From an uncultured Chlorobiaceae bacterium (lineage in GTDB: Bacteria > Bacteroidota > Chlorobiia > Chlorobiales > Chlorobiaceae): a stretch of 6,359 bases of DNA. Both the position numbers and the translations under genes were made by a program. Shown here piece after piece: positions 6,240-6,359 of this stretch (its first letter is position 1; every line of letters starts with the position of its first letter). The stretch is taken from positions 1-6,359 of the forward strand of contig CAIYWF010000130.1 of NCBI GenBank assembly GCA_903929845.1, given 5' to 3'. Under the pieces are notes generated by a model. That model searched no databases. It was not told where the DNA came from and saw nothing but the letters and a program-made list of their open reading frames with translations.

Positions 6240-6253
6240 CTAAAATATTTTAG
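6240..6253. promoter_or_regulatory. 14-base perfect palindrome adjoining the rpsP start
   Basis: CTAAAATATTTTAG reads the same on both strands and ends 2 bases before the TTG start codon of rpsP, where a Shine-Dalgarno would normally lie. It could be an operator, part of an AT-rich promoter, or only an unstructured leader. AT-rich palindromes of this size do arise by chance, so function is a guess. Confidence 0.35.
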
Positions 6254-6283
6254 TTAATGTTTACTTTTAACAGTGAATACAAT

Positions 6284-6358
6284 CTATCGTTTTAAAAACT
6301 TTTCAAGTGCAAGATTCTGCGAAGTAATTTTTCTGCCGGACTGTGACAGTTTTGATAC
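6284..6358 (-). CDS. Possible 3' end of an upstream minus-strand gene (partial)
   Basis: One minus-strand frame is open from the window edge (6358) to a TAG at 6284-6286, giving 24 residues that end QNLALEKFLKR. The length and the basic, helical ending are compatible with a protein C-terminus 46 bases ahead of rpsP. The other two minus-strand frames also stay open for about 20 codons, so the frame is not certain. I do not recognise it. Confidence 0.3.
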   Translation of the reverse strand, partial: VSKLSQSGRKITSQNLALEKFLKR

Positions 6359-6359
6359 C

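Overview
The window looks like ordinary chromosomal DNA of a Gram-negative bacterium, most likely a green sulfur bacterium (Chlorobi) or close relative. The basis is the overall protein character, moderately AT-rich DNA, weak Shine-Dalgarno signals and frequent GTG/TTG starts. No marker gene fixes the taxon, so this is an inference. I see no mobile element, CRISPR array, tRNA or rRNA.

Layout. Positions 1-1163 (minus strand) hold a multi-spanning membrane protein of the YbhN/AglD flippase-like (UPF0104) family. It overlaps by 4 bases (ATGA) the start of an unrecognised gene that leaves the window at position 1. A spacer at 1164-1338 separates this pair from a divergent plus-strand gene for a long-chain acyl-CoA synthetase (AMP-forming ligase). 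That gene ends at an amber codon (3088-3090), and the conserved C-terminal tail of the family continues in the same frame behind it to 3171. Converging on it is a minus-strand MutY-like DNA glycosylase (3220-4044) that lacks the Fe-S cluster cysteines and carries a winged-helix-like tail. Positions 4187-6237 (minus strand) are the classic translation operon rpsP-rimM-trmD-rplS (S16, 16S maturation factor, tRNA m1G37 methyltransferase, L19). It is closed by a strong intrinsic terminator at 4142-4177. The last ~75 bases may hold the 3' end of another minus-strand gene.

How the genes fit together. The four operon genes serve ribosome and tRNA maturation. The glycosylase (base excision repair) follows the terminator and is probably transcribed separately. 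The acyl-CoA synthetase and the flippase-like protein both point to lipid or envelope metabolism but are divergent and need not be linked. No multi-gene novel system is visible. The points most worth a second look are the amber-truncated acyl-CoA synthetase, the cluster-less MutY relative, and two possible translational control sites in the rpsP operon.
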